Shown one piece after another: positions 33,346-42,909 of a stretch of 64,000 nucleotides of DNA. The notes under the pieces were generated by a model that did not search any database, was not told where the DNA came from, and was given only the letters and a program-made list of their open reading frames with translations. This stretch comes from Methylocella tundrae (GTDB lineage Bacteria; Pseudomonadota; Alphaproteobacteria; Rhizobiales; Beijerinckiaceae): positions 62,001-126,000 of the forward strand of contig NZ_CABFMQ020000120.1 of the NCBI RefSeq assembly GCF_901905185.1. Direction: 5' to 3'. A program made the position numbers and the translations under genes. Within the stretch, counting starts at the first letter, position 1, and the number at the start of each line of letters is the position of its first letter.

Positions 33346-34171
33346 GGCTCTGGTGCAAACCGCTGCAACGGGGATATTCGCCGCAAACTGGCTCCTGGAG
33401 CAAGCGGACCCCTATACTGAGCATGGATGATCTTCCCAAGGGCCGCCATTTCCACCGGGAAATCATCATCTTCTGCGCGCGCTGGTATCTCTGGTTCATG
33501 CTCAGCTTTCGAGACGTCGTGGAAATAATGGCGGAACGCGGATTATCTCTGGCTCATACGACGAACTTGCGCTGAATCCAACGCGCTGTTCCAGAATTCG
33601 AAAGCGGCGGAACCGCTTTTTCGCTCGCCAAGCCGACGAATGCTGGCGCGTTGATGAGACCTACGTCAAGATCAAAGGTCGCTGGACCTACCTCTATTGC
33701 GCCGTCGACAGGACTGGAATGACCGTCGATTTCCTGCTCCGCCAAGCGAGATGTGGCTGCCGCCAAACCGTTTTCCGTCGGGCGTTCAAGAGCCAAGGTC
33801 GACTGCCGCAGAAGATCACGTTCGACGGCTATCAAGCTTCGCATCGAGCGGCGCGTGAATGGCTCGAACAGCATCAAGGCGCGCGGACCAAAATTCTGTC
33901 GAAATACTTGAATTACCTCATTGAACCGGATCATCGATCGATCAAACGTCGCTTGGGCCCTATGCTTGGCTTGAAGCGGTTCCGAAACGCCTCGGATCAC
34001 CCTCGCTGGTATCAAACTCATGCACCGGATCAGAAAAAGTCAGTTCAAGCTCGGAAGGCTTCGCATCAAAGACCACCGGGCGCCCGAAATCTGGAATGCA
34101 ATACTCGCCGCATGAGTCGGCTCATCCCTTGTCGTTCCGCTGCGCTCTCACGGAAACTTTGCTCCACAGCC
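33346..34171 (+). mobile_element. IS6-family insertion sequence, inactive
   Basis: The 826-base element is bounded by imperfect inverted ends GGCTCTGGTGCAAA (33346-33359) and TTTGCTCCACAGCC (34158-34171), which agree at 12 of 14 positions and match the IS6/IS26 type. It encloses a broken transposase. The 8 bases flanking each end (CTCATCGT and GTGACGGA) do not match, so no target duplication is visible and one side has probably rearranged. Confidence 0.7.
33423..34115 (+). pseudogene. IS6-family transposase, disrupted
   Basis: Reading begins MDDLPKGRHFHREIIIFCA and RDVVEIMAERGLSLAHTTN, as in IS6 transposases. It is then stopped by TGA where Trp is expected, before IQRAVPEFE. A frameshift follows; the catalytic region reads DECWRVDETYVKIKGRW, then FDGYQASHRAA, then LIEPDHRSIKRRLGPMLGLKRF (the DDE residues survive). 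Another shift puts the end, HRIRKSQFKLGRLRIKDH, in a third frame. At least one nonsense change and two shifts make it non-functional. Confidence 0.8.
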
Positions 34172-34229
34172 GTGACGGATAATGAAAAGGACTTTGCCGG
34201 ACTCCAGGTCGTCAATCCGATACGCGGAG

Positions 34230-34776
34230 CGGTTTGAGGCACTTCGGATTCGACACGCTGCGCGACCTGCCCGTATCGAGATGCTCGAGGACGCCGGCCT
34301 CCTCAGCAAGGACAAGCCGCTCGCGGGGGAGTTGCCGGGCGGGTTCGGCGCAGAGGAACAGCAGGACAAAGGAGATGATCGGCCCGATGAGGTCGCAACC
34401 GCCATCGGCAGGACGGACGCTTGACGATCCAGCGCGATGGCCCAGCTGCGAGCGGTCGTGAAACTGCGTCGCAACCAGCGACGCCTTCGCCCATCTCACG
34501 ACGCAAATTTCGAAGCGTTTCCGCATTGGCGAGCCTGCGCGAACTTTCCGACATCGCGCGGTTGCAGGACGCCGGCTCGCTGGACCCGGCGCGCCCGCCG
34601 TTGATCTCGACGGAGCCTTGGATTCCGACGAAGTCTCGGGTCACGGCGAAGGGGACGCGGCGATCGGAGACGAAGCGGATGACTCATTGCCGGCCGCGCG
34701 GGCGAAGATCCTCACCAGCCAGCGCCCCTTGCTCGACCGTCTCGAGGCGCTCTGTGCTCACGAGCCCAAAGCATGA
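34230..34776 (+). pseudogene. Possible remnants of scpB-like gene ends
   Basis: Two stretches resemble the C-terminal part of segregation protein ScpB but in broken frames. The first is HFGFDTLRDLP then, after a shift, EMLEDAGLLSKDKPLAG (about 34232-34330). The second is LASLRELSDIARLQDAGSLDPARPP (about 34530-34605) with a shifted acidic tail ending near 34776. I see no intact frame. The identification is from memory of the motif and is tentative. Confidence 0.35.
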
Positions 34777-34830
34777 CTCATCCGATGCGGAAGCGTCTGG
34801 CTTCCGCAAGGCCCGCCGCCGGGGAGTAGA

Positions 34831-35955
34831 TCACACGGATTTCGACGTCCAGGCCACGAGATCTGTGACGGCTTTGCCGAAAGCCTGATTGAGCGCCGCG
34901 GCGATCTCGGGCGTCTGCGTTCCGGTCGCCGGCGCAGTCGCATGAAACACCTGCGCGCTGACGATATGGCCATTGTCCGCCACGATCTTCGCGGAAAATG
35001 CGACATCCGCCGTCGGATCGGGGGTGTTTATGATTGCGAAATTCCTCAGGTCGAGCACGAGCTGATAATTGTGGCTCACCCCCTCGACCGAGGCCGCGAC
35101 GGCGGCGGAAAAGCCGGCATTCTCGAAGCTCTGGATGACCTTCTCCTGGATGAGCTTGGGCAGCGTGTCGCTCCATTGCGCGTCGCCAAGTATGGAGATT
35201 TCGCCATCGCTCGCGCGGCCGAGCATGCGCTGCGTCTGGAGAGCATTGACGGCGGTCGGCTCGGCGACGACGAACTGGGCGCGCGGGGCGTGGATTGAAC
35301 TTGGAAACGTGCTCGGAGCCGTCAAATCATAGACCGGCTTCGCTTTTTCCGTCGCTGCGCCAGCGGTCATGCGTTCGAGGCCCGCCATGATCGCATCGAT
35401 GCGATTCGAGTTACGGCCGAGGGCCTCCGAAAAGGTTTTCAGATTATCCATTGTGCTCTTCATAGAGTCGGAATTATCCCCGAGAATCTTGTCCAGGCGC
35501 TGAAGCGCCTCACGCGCGGCCTGCGTCAGATCCTGGGTCGCGCTGCGGTCGGCGACGAGAACGGGCGGCTCAGCATCGGAGGCGGTCAGCAATGGAGACG
35601 TCGACGCGCCGCCGCTGAGGGCAATCGCCGGGCTTCCCATCAAACCCCGCGACTCGACGCTGACCTTGGTATCGGCGCGCATAGGCGTCCCGCTCGCCAC
35701 GGCGATCGTCGCCGTGACGCGGCGGGGATCACTAGAGTCGAGCTGCAGACTGGTCACTTCGCCGACGCGAATGCCATTGAACTGAACGGCGGAGCCGGTC
35801 TGCAGGCCGGACGTCGGGCCCTCGAAGCGGATCCGGTAAACGACTCCTTTGGCGAGCCCTCCATTATTGTTCAACCAATAGACGAAGCCGAAGCCGGCCG
35901 CGATGGCGGCAAGCGCGAATAGTCCGACCAATATGTAGCGGGCTCGTGTTTCCAT
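34831..35955 (-). CDS. MlaD-type periplasmic substrate-binding protein of a lipid ABC transporter
   Basis: The 374-residue protein has an N-terminal membrane anchor (YILVGLFALAAIAAGFGFVYW) and an MCE/MlaD domain (GLQTGSAVQFNGIRVGEVTSL, MRADTKVSVESRGLMGSPAI). After a coiled helix, the last 150 residues form a PqiC/ABC-type-transport auxiliary-like domain (AQWSDTLPKLIQEKVIQSFENAG, YQLVLDLRNFAI). Homologues hold phospholipids between membranes. The ATG at 35955 is favoured by GAGGCG and the anchor. It is third in the order mlaE-mlaF-mlaD. Confidence 0.85.
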   Translation of the reverse strand: METRARYILVGLFALAAIAAGFGFVYWLNNNGGLAKGVVYRIRFEGPTSGLQTGSAVQFNGIRVGEVTSLQLDSSDPRRVTATIAVASGTPMRADTKVSVESRGLMGSPAIALSGGASTSPLLTASDAEPPVLVADRSATQDLTQAAREALQRLDKILGDNSDSMKSTMDNLKTFSEALGRNSNRIDAIMAGLERMTAGAATEKAKPVYDLTAPSTFPSSIHAPRAQFVVAEPTAVNALQTQRMLGRASDGEISILGDAQWSDTLPKLIQEKVIQSFENAGFSAAVAASVEGVSHNYQLVLDLRNFAIINTPDPTADVAFSAKIVADNGHIVSAQVFHATAPATGTQTPEIAAALNQAFGKAVTDLVAWTSKSV

Positions 35956-35966
35956 CGCTTGTCGCC

Positions 35967-36758
35967 TCAGCTTGCAGGATGATTGAACGCATGCGTTGTC
36001 TCGCGCGCGCGCTTGCCTTGAAAATACGCCTTCACCCACGGGTGTTCGCAGGCGAGCATGGCGGCGATCGGCCCTTCGGCGATCACCTTGCCGTCGACGA
36101 GCGCCGCGACGCGATCGCAAACCGCAAAGAGGCTGTCGAGATCGTGCGTGACCATGAACACGGTCAAGCCGAGCGTCTGCTGCAGTGTCTTGATCAGCGT
36201 GTCGAAATCGCCGGCCGAGATGGGATCAAGCCCCGATGTCGGCTCATCAAGGAACACGATCTCGGGATCGAGGGCGAGCGCGCGCGCCAGCGCGACTCGC
36301 TTGGTCATGCCGCCCGAGAGCTCGGCAGGATATTTTTCGGCGTCGTCCGCATTGATGCCGACCATGCCGAGCTTCGCCATCGCGACCTCGGTCTGCAACT
36401 TTTGCGATAGTTTCAGATATTCCCGCATGGGGAATTCGACGTTCTGACGCACGGTCAGCGAGGAGAACAAGGCGCCCTGCTGGAACAGAACGCCCCAGCG
36501 GCGTTCGATGGCGCGCATCGCCTCGAAACTCGCCGTGTCGCGATCGGCGCCAAGCACAACGATCGTGCCGGAACGTTTGGGCAGCAAGCCGATGATGGTG
36601 CGAAGCAGGACGGATTTGCCTCCTCCCGACGCGCCGACAACGCCGAGGATCTCGCCCCGGCGCACATCAAGCGACAGGTGGTCGAGCACGATATGATCGC
36701 CGAATCCGACGACGAGCTCGCGCACGCCTATCACGACCGGACTTTGCGCTGGGTCCAT
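35967..36758 (-). CDS. MlaF-type lipid ABC transporter ATPase
   Basis: The 263-residue ATPase has Walker A GASGGGKSVL (about 43-52), Q-loop FQQGALFSSLTV, signature LSGGMTKRVALARAL, Walker B IVFLDEPTSGLDP and switch VTHD. The LSGGM form with FQQGALF is characteristic of MlaF. It lies 3 bases after mlaE and 11 bases before mlaD, in one operon for retrograde or anterograde phospholipid traffic across the envelope. Confidence 0.92.
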   Translation of the reverse strand: MDPAQSPVVIGVRELVVGFGDHIVLDHLSLDVRRGEILGVVGASGGGKSVLLRTIIGLLPKRSGTIVVLGADRDTASFEAMRAIERRWGVLFQQGALFSSLTVRQNVEFPMREYLKLSQKLQTEVAMAKLGMVGINADDAEKYPAELSGGMTKRVALARALALDPEIVFLDEPTSGLDPISAGDFDTLIKTLQQTLGLTVFMVTHDLDSLFAVCDRVAALVDGKVIAEGPIAAMLACEHPWVKAYFQGKRARETTHAFNHPAS

Positions 36759-36761
36759 TGC

Positions 36762-37889
36762 CTACATCCCGATCGAGGCGAAGAATATAGCGAAGAAACC
36801 ATCGAGTACGATAACGAGGAAAATCGATTTCACGACGGAGGTCGTGGTCCGCAGCCCGAGGGATTCGGCGCTGCCCTTCACGAGCAGGCCCTCGGCGCAG
36901 GCGACGACGCCAATGACGAGCGCCATGAACGGCGCCTTGATGATGCCCACCTCGAAATGAGTGATCGAGACCGCCTCTTTCAGCCGCGAGATGTAGATCG
37001 AGGGGCTCATGCCGCCATAGAGCCAGGCGACCACTCCGCCCCCGTAAAGAGCGGCCATCGAGCCGAGAAAAGTCAGGATCGGCAAGGCGATGACGAGAGC
37101 GATGACGCGCGGCAGGAGGAGCACTTCGACGGGGTCGAGCCCCATAGTCCGCAAGGCGTCGATCTCCTCGCGCATTTTCATCGAACCGATTTCGGCTGTA
37201 TAGGAGCTGCCCGAACGGCCCGCCACCATAATTGCGACGATCAGCACGCCGAGTTCGCGCAGCACCAGAATGCCAACGAGGTCGACGGTGTAATCTTCGG
37301 CGGCGAATTTGCGGAAATGGAAGAAGCCCTGCTGGGCGATGATCCCGCCAATCAGAAAGGTGATCAAAAAGATGATCGGCACGGCCCGCAGGCCGACGCG
37401 GTCGAGCTGATTCACCACGGACGTCAGGCGAAACGTCCGCGGGCGCACCAGAATGCGGATAAGCGCATCGCCGAGCGCTCCAAGCATGGCGATGAAGGTC
37501 ACGAAGTCCTGGCCAATCGCGAGAGTGGCCCGGCCGGCGGCTTCGAAGATCGCGAATCGCGTGTCCTTTTTCGCCGGAGCCGCGGGTGCGGCGGCGATGC
37601 GATCGATCTCCAGCAGCAATCCGCGAAACTGGTCCGACACGCCGACCATCCGCGCTTGCTTGCCGCTTGCTCTGTAGCTGCGGAGCAGCCGCTCCATGAG
37701 ACAGGCTCCGAAAGTGTCGATTTCGCGAACGCCATGGATGTCTAAGGACAGGCTGCCAGCGCTCGCGCCGGCAATGACCTTCTCGACCAGCGGTTCGAGC
37801 GCGCCCGCATGAGCGGCGGTCCATGGACCGGAAGCGACGACCTCGAGGCTGGCGCCATGCAACGCGGCCTGCAATGGTTCAGATGGCAC
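36762..37889 (-). CDS. MlaE-type permease with N-terminal STAS domain
   Basis: The 375-residue product has an N-terminal STAS-like domain (residues 1-110, VIAGASAGSLSLDIHGVREIDTFGACLMERLLRSYR in pieces) followed by the MlaE permease: five or six membrane helices and the coupling motif GSMKMREEIDALRTMGLDPVEVLLLPR. A fused STAS takes the place of the separate MlaB subunit. The start is GTG at 37889, preceded by GGGAGAG; the frame is open 57 codons further upstream but across repeats and without a ribosome site. Confidence 0.88.
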   Translation of the reverse strand: MPSEPLQAALHGASLEVVASGPWTAAHAGALEPLVEKVIAGASAGSLSLDIHGVREIDTFGACLMERLLRSYRASGKQARMVGVSDQFRGLLLEIDRIAAAPAAPAKKDTRFAIFEAAGRATLAIGQDFVTFIAMLGALGDALIRILVRPRTFRLTSVVNQLDRVGLRAVPIIFLITFLIGGIIAQQGFFHFRKFAAEDYTVDLVGILVLRELGVLIVAIMVAGRSGSSYTAEIGSMKMREEIDALRTMGLDPVEVLLLPRVIALVIALPILTFLGSMAALYGGGVVAWLYGGMSPSIYISRLKEAVSITHFEVGIIKAPFMALVIGVVACAEGLLVKGSAESLGLRTTTSVVKSIFLVIVLDGFFAIFFASIGM

Positions 37890-38001
37890 GCTTTCTCTCC
37901 CTGTCAATGAGATCCTTGAAGCAAAGTCGCGGCAAAGGCCTCGGGTCAAGGCGATGAAGCCTCGAGAAAGGTTACTTTGATCGCCCGGTCCCGTCTTCTC
38001 T

Positions 38002-38046
38002 TTCGCTTGTAGCCTGTTCGCTTGTAGCCTGTTCGCTTGTAGCCTG
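38002..38046. repeat. Three tandem copies of a 15-base repeat
   Basis: TTCGCTTGTAGCCTG occurs three times head to tail without a mismatch, upstream of the mlaE start. It is a multiple of three and lies in an open frame, but I consider that frame non-coding. The whole gap 37890-38416 shows no other gene. Confidence 0.85.
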
Positions 38047-38416
38047 CCGAGTTTGAACAAAAAATGTTTTACAGCGCCGCGAATAAAATCCCGTCATGGC
38101 CGTTTGGACCAAACGGCAGCCTGGCGGACCACGCGAAAACGGCGCTCCGATCCGGGAAGGCCCGCGAGGTCTTCGCTGGCTTGCTCCATCAAACGGAAAA
38201 ACCAGGGCGCGGAAAAACCCGGGCGGAGGCGCCATCGAGATCTCTCGCGCTTCCGTCGGCGTCGCGCCCGCAGAAGGCGAGGGGGCGGCCTTTTGAGGCG
38301 GCTGTCAGACCTTCCGACACCGCGGCGACGGCGCGCTCGATTCGCCGGCGCTCCGGTTCCGATGGTATAGAGAATGGACGCCATATCGCGAGAGCTGCTG
38401 GAGCCAATTGCGGGCG

Positions 38417-40462
38417 ATGACCGGATTTACCTCTCTCTACAGCCATGAGTTCATCCGCATCGCGGCCTGCGTGCCGCCGGCGGAGGTCGCCGATCCCGAT
38501 TTCGCAGCCGAGCAAGCCCTTCGCCTCGCCGCGGAGGGAGACGCGGCGAAAACCGCTGTCATGGTGTTTCCGGAACTCGGGCTCTCATCTTACGCGATTG
38601 ATGATCTTCTGTTTCAGGATGCGCTCCTCGACGCCGTCGAGAGAGCCGTCGCGCGGATCGCCGACGCCTCGCGCCATCTCTATCCCGTGCTGGTCATCGG
38701 AGCGCCGCTGCGATGCGAGGGGCGTCTCTACAACGCGGCGCTCGTGATTCACCGCGGCGCCATCCTTGGCGTCGTGCCGAAGAGCTATCTGCCCAACTAC
38801 CGCGAATTCTACGAGCGCCGCTATTTCACAGCCGGGGCGGGCGTCACCGGGGGGCGCCTGTCGGTCGCGGGCCGCGAGGCGCCTTTCGGCGTCGATCTCC
38901 TGTTTCGTTCGTCGGGGTCGGCGCCTTTCACCTTTCACGTCGAGATCTGTGAAGACGTCTGGGTCCCCCTGCCGCCCTCGACGCGCGCCGCGCTCGCCGG
39001 GGCTGAGGTGCTCTTGAACCTTTCCGCGAGCAACATCACCATCGGCAAGGCGGACGCGAGGCGCCTTTTGTGCGCCAGTCAATCCGCCCGAGCCATCGCG
39101 GCCTATGCCTATTCGGCGGCGGGGCCTGGGGAATCCACCACCGACCTCGCCTGGGATGGTCATGCCGCGATTTTCGAATGTGGCGACCTCCTCGCCGAAA
39201 CACAGCGGTTTCCGCGCGGGCCCGCGCTCGCTATCGGGGACGTCGATCTCGGTCGGCTCCGCCAGGAGCGCATGCGCGTCAACAGCTTTGGCGATTGCAA
39301 GAGCGCAGAGCTAAGGCAGGCGCCGCCGTTCCGGACGCTCTCGTTCAGGCTCGATGCGCCCGACACGTCCGTGGCGCTTCGGCGGACGATCGAACGCTTC
39401 CCCTTCGTGCCGTCGGACCCCTCGCGGCTGCGCGAGGATTGCTATGAGGCCTATAACATTCAGGTTCAGGGCCTCGCCAGGCGCCTTGCCTCCACGGGGA
39501 TTGAGCGCGCCGTCATCGGGGTCTCGGGGGGCCTTGATTCCACGCAGGCGCTGATCGTCGCCGCCCGCGCCATGGATTTGCTCGGGCGCGAGCGGAAAAA
39601 CGTGCTGGCCTATACGCTGCCCGGCTTCGCCACATCGGAGGAGACAAAGGCCAACGCTTTGGCGTTGATGCGCGCGCTCGGAGTGACTGGCGGGGAAATC
39701 GACATCCGCCCCGCTGCAAAGCAGATGCTGGCGGACCTCCGCCATCCTTTCGCGCGCGGCGAGGCGGTCTATGACGTCACATTCGAGAACGTTCAGGCCG
39801 GCCTGCGCACGGATTATCTGTTCCGCCTCGCCAACCAGAACCGCGGGCTCGTCGTCGGCACCGGCGATCTGTCGGAACTTGCGCTCGGCTGGTGCACCTA
39901 TGGCGTCGGCGATCATATGTCCCACTACAACGTCAACGCCTCGGTCGCCAAAACGCTGATCCAGCATCTGATCCGCTTCGTCGCGGCGTCGGGCGAGGTG
40001 AGCGAAGAGACGGTTCGCGTACTGCGCGCCATCCTCGCGACCGAGATTTCTCCCGAACTTGTGCCGCCGACCAGCGGCGTCGCGCTGCAGTCGACGCAAC
40101 AGATCGTCGGACCCTACGCCCTGCAGGACTTCAATCTTTTCTATCTGACGCGCTACGGCTTTCGGCCTTCCAAAATCGCCTTTCTTTCCGATCACGCATG
40201 GAGCGATGCGGAACGCGGGGCCTGGCCTGTCGATCTGCCGGCCGGCGATCGCCGCGCCTATTCGCGCGCCGAGATCAGGCATTGGCTCGAGGTTTTTATC
40301 CGGCGCTTCTTCGCCAACCAGTTTAAACGGTCGACGCTGCCGAATGGGCCGAAGATTTCTTCGGGGGGTTCGCTGTCGCCGCGCGGCGATTGGCGAGCGC
40401 CCTCCGACGCGCAGGCCAAAGCGTGGCTCGCGGAGCTCGATGAAAATGTTCCGAGGGCATAG
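38417..40462 (+). CDS. nadE: Glutamine-dependent NAD+ synthetase
   Basis: The 681-residue enzyme makes NAD from deamido-NAD using glutamine nitrogen. Its N-terminal nitrilase domain has Glu53 (FPELGLSSYA), Lys in PKSYLPNYREFYERR and the nucleophilic Cys in EICEDVWVP. The C-terminal synthetase has the P-loop GVSGGLDSTQAL, GTGDLSELALGWCTYGVGDHMSHYN and the usual end KRSTLPNGPKIS. The length is typical of the long bacterial form. It lies 30 bases before prs on the same strand, linking PRPP and NAD supply. Confidence 0.95.
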   Translation: MTGFTSLYSHEFIRIAACVPPAEVADPDFAAEQALRLAAEGDAAKTAVMVFPELGLSSYAIDDLLFQDALLDAVERAVARIADASRHLYPVLVIGAPLRCEGRLYNAALVIHRGAILGVVPKSYLPNYREFYERRYFTAGAGVTGGRLSVAGREAPFGVDLLFRSSGSAPFTFHVEICEDVWVPLPPSTRAALAGAEVLLNLSASNITIGKADARRLLCASQSARAIAAYAYSAAGPGESTTDLAWDGHAAIFECGDLLAETQRFPRGPALAIGDVDLGRLRQERMRVNSFGDCKSAELRQAPPFRTLSFRLDAPDTSVALRRTIERFPFVPSDPSRLREDCYEAYNIQVQGLARRLASTGIERAVIGVSGGLDSTQALIVAARAMDLLGRERKNVLAYTLPGFATSEETKANALALMRALGVTGGEIDIRPAAKQMLADLRHPFARGEAVYDVTFENVQAGLRTDYLFRLANQNRGLVVGTGDLSELALGWCTYGVGDHMSHYNVNASVAKTLIQHLIRFVAASGEVSEETVRVLRAILATEISPELVPPTSGVALQSTQQIVGPYALQDFNLFYLTRYGFRPSKIAFLSDHAWSDAERGAWPVDLPAGDRRAYSRAEIRHWLEVFIRRFFANQFKRSTLPNGPKISSGGSLSPRGDWRAPSDAQAKAWLAELDENVPRA

Positions 40463-40492
40463 GCGCCGCCCGCCGCAAAGGACATCCAGCCG

Positions 40493-41521
40493 ATGACGGA
40501 ACCGCACATGTGGTCGCCCTCTCTCATTCGACCGGTCGCCGGTGACCGGCTGCGCCTGTTCGCTCTGAAGGGAACCGAAGAGCTCGGTCAGGCGATTGGC
40601 CGGCGCCTCGATTGGCCGCTGGCCCGGCATGAGGAGCGCGATTTCGAGGACGGCGAACACAAGACCAGGCCGCTCGACGCGGTTTGCGGCGCCGACGTCT
40701 ACGTCGCGCACAGCCTTCATGGCGGCCCGGGGCAAAGCGCCAACGACAAGCTATGCCGGCTCCTTTTCTTCATCGGCGCGCTGAAGGACGCCGGCGCCGC
40801 CCGCGTAACGGCTGTGGTTCCCTATCTCTGTTATGCGCGCAAAGACCGGCGCACCAAGCCAAATGATCCCGTCACGACCCGCTACGTCGCCGCCTTGTTC
40901 GAGTCGGTGGGCGCCGACGCGATCGTCGCGCTCGAGGTCCACAATGAGGCCGCCTTCGAGAACGCTTTTCGCTGCAGGGCCGTCGCGTTGACGGCGGCGC
41001 CGCTGCTGATCGAGGCGATCAAGGCCCTCGTCGAAGACGAGCCCCTGTGCATCATCTCGCCGGACCTCGGGGGCGGCAAACGGGCTGATCTGCTCCGCGA
41101 AGCGCTGGAGGCGTCCACGGGCCGACAGGTCGGCAAGGCATTTGCGGAAAAGCGCCGCAGCGCCGGCGTCGTCTCCGGCGACCTTTTCGTCGGCGACGTC
41201 GCGGGCGCCGCCTGCATCATCGTAGATGATCTCGTGAGCACCGGCGGAACGCTCGTGCGGGCGGCCCGCGCCGCGCGCGATCGCGGGGCGCGGCGGATCA
41301 TCGCCTGCGTCACGCATGGTCTCTTCATGCCCGGCGCCGAGAAGGCGCTTGCCGATCCGGCCATTGAGCGAATCATCGCGACGGATACGGTCCCGCCGTT
41401 CCGGCTAGCCGCGGGGCCTGTCCGCGATAAGCTCGTCATTGTATCCGCTGCGCCGCTGCTGGCGGAAGCAATCCGGCGGCTCCACGAAGGCGAGCCGCTC
41501 ACCGATCTCCTGGTGTTCTGA
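40493..41521 (+). CDS. prs: Ribose-phosphate pyrophosphokinase-like protein
   Basis: The 342-residue protein has PRPP-synthetase marks: FEDGEHKTRP (flexible region), VTAVVPYLCYARKDRRTKPNDPVTTRYVA in pieces, and the PRPP-binding loop IIVDDLVSTGGTLVRAA. It makes PRPP from ribose-5-phosphate and ATP. It differs from the housekeeping enzyme in the start (LIRPVAGDRLRLFALKGTEEL), so it is likely a second, divergent copy. It is co-oriented with nadE. Its last 23 bases overlap the convergent kinase gene. Confidence 0.87.
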   Translation: MTEPHMWSPSLIRPVAGDRLRLFALKGTEELGQAIGRRLDWPLARHEERDFEDGEHKTRPLDAVCGADVYVAHSLHGGPGQSANDKLCRLLFFIGALKDAGAARVTAVVPYLCYARKDRRTKPNDPVTTRYVAALFESVGADAIVALEVHNEAAFENAFRCRAVALTAAPLLIEAIKALVEDEPLCIISPDLGGGKRADLLREALEASTGRQVGKAFAEKRRSAGVVSGDLFVGDVAGAACIIVDDLVSTGGTLVRAARAARDRGARRIIACVTHGLFMPGAEKALADPAIERIIATDTVPPFRLAAGPVRDKLVIVSAAPLLAEAIRRLHEGEPLTDLLVF

Positions 41522-42560
41522 GGAGCCGGTCCAGCCTTGCCGCGTCGGCCGCCGCGAGACGAAGATAGTCGCGGGCCCGGCGCGGCCATTTTTCAGGCGT
41601 GCGCGGCTTCGGATCGAGTAGATGGGCGATGGCGAGACGGGCGCGCAGCATGGCGCGACGGCTGCGATAGAAGAGAAACAGTCCGCTCAAAGGGTCATCG
41701 TCCAGCAACCGCGCCAAACGCCGCTGGATGCGCTCGCCCACCCATTCGGCGCCGAGACGCTCGCATTCGAGATCGAGAAAGGCGATCTCGTCAAGAGGAT
41801 CGAGCGCCCTTAGCCGAGCCGAGAATTCAAGACAGTCTATCATGATCGGCGGTTCGCCGAGCCAGATGTGTTCGGGCCGGAGATCGCCATGCGCATCGAC
41901 AAGCCGCCGGGCGCGCACCCGCTCGATCAGCAGATCGGAGCGCTGCGTGAGGAAACGCCGCTGCGCCCGTAGAATCCGCCTCACGCAGCCCTGGGGAAGG
42001 CCAAAGCGCATGTCAAGCAGCACCCGCGCGTCATAGGCAAGCGCGTTGTTCCACTCCGCAAGACAGATCTCCGGCAGAAGGTAGATCCGTCGCGCATGAC
42101 GGTAGAACGTCTCGAGCGCCGCCGCGATCTGATCCACCTGCGCGGGGAAGAGGCGGCGGTCGAGCAAGGCCGCCTCGAGGTTGGCGCTGTCATCAAGCCG
42201 ACGCATGACCACGAGCCAATCTGAAACAGGCCCTTCACCGCCAATAGCGAAACCCGACGCGGAAGCCGTAAGCGGAACGACGTCGAGATACACATCCGGA
42301 GCGAGCCGGCGATTTAATGAAAATTCGGCGCGGCAGGCGCCGGCGCGTTGTTCCAGCGTCGAGAAGTCGAGATAGGGAAAGCGGACGGGCTTCTTGAGCT
42401 TATAGACGCGTTCGCCAGCCATGAATACAAAAGACATATGCGTCTCGCGGACGGCGACGTTCTTCACGCCGGGCGCATAGCTGTCCGGCCGGCTGAGAAA
42501 CCGCACCTTGTCATCAAGCGTCGCCACGCCGCCGCAAGGCGAGGCTCGGTCGTCCCGCAT
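41499..42560 (-). CDS. Aminoglycoside-phosphotransferase-like kinase
   Basis: The protein of about 353 residues has ETHMSFVFMAGERVYKLKKPVRFPYLDFS at the N-terminus and the kinase catalytic loop DAHGDLRPEHIWL with a downstream DCLEFSARLRALDPLDEIAFLDLE metal-binding region. It belongs to the stand-alone branch of the APH-like fold (COG2187 type), whose substrate is unknown. A perfect FixK-type box at 42609-42622 would give a transcript start near 42574, so the ATG at 42560 is preferred over those at 42581 and 42575. The 3' end overlaps prs by 23 bases. Confidence 0.8.
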   Translation of the reverse strand: MRDDRASPCGGVATLDDKVRFLSRPDSYAPGVKNVAVRETHMSFVFMAGERVYKLKKPVRFPYLDFSTLEQRAGACRAEFSLNRRLAPDVYLDVVPLTASASGFAIGGEGPVSDWLVVMRRLDDSANLEAALLDRRLFPAQVDQIAAALETFYRHARRIYLLPEICLAEWNNALAYDARVLLDMRFGLPQGCVRRILRAQRRFLTQRSDLLIERVRARRLVDAHGDLRPEHIWLGEPPIMIDCLEFSARLRALDPLDEIAFLDLECERLGAEWVGERIQRRLARLLDDDPLSGLFLFYRSRRAMLRARLAIAHLLDPKPRTPEKWPRRARDYLRLAAADAARLDRLLRTPGDR

Positions 42561-42608
42561 CGACGAGTCCCACATTGACATAGGCTACCCGGATTGCCGC
42601 AGTTGCGC

Positions 42609-42622
42609 TTGATTCCGATCAA
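42609..42622. promoter_or_regulatory. FixK/FNR-type box
   Basis: TTGATTCCGATCAA is a perfect TTGA-N6-TCAA dyad, near the canonical FNR sequence. Its centre is 55 bases from the ATG at 42560 on the minus strand, consistent with class II activation. It may also serve the divergent hydrolase gene at 42910, about 295 bases away. Confidence 0.7.
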
Positions 42623-42909
42623 TGGCTGTTTTTCAGGCTGGAGAACACTGTCCGTTCGACCAAAGCGGCAGGTGTCATGCGCTTTCCTGCCAGTCGGAAA
42701 GCCAGCCGTCGCCCGGTCCAGCCCTTGGCCGGGGGCGGATCGCCGCCGCGTCACGCTCGAGCTACGAGATGTTTTTGCACGGGAGTCGCATTGTTGGCCA
42801 GCCGAAAACATCGTTCGCGTTGAGCGAAATCAAGGATGCGGAGACGGATCGGGATTTCAATCGACGAGCTAGATCCTCGGCCGGCCGGGGACAAAATCGG
42901 GAGGTCTCA

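Noticed and set aside
38002..38046. CRISPR-like repeat
   Set aside because: The 15-base units abut without spacers, so this is a simple tandem repeat.
39311..40735. 474-codon minus-strand open frame
   Set aside because: It lies antisense to nadE and the start of prs, both unmistakable by motif.
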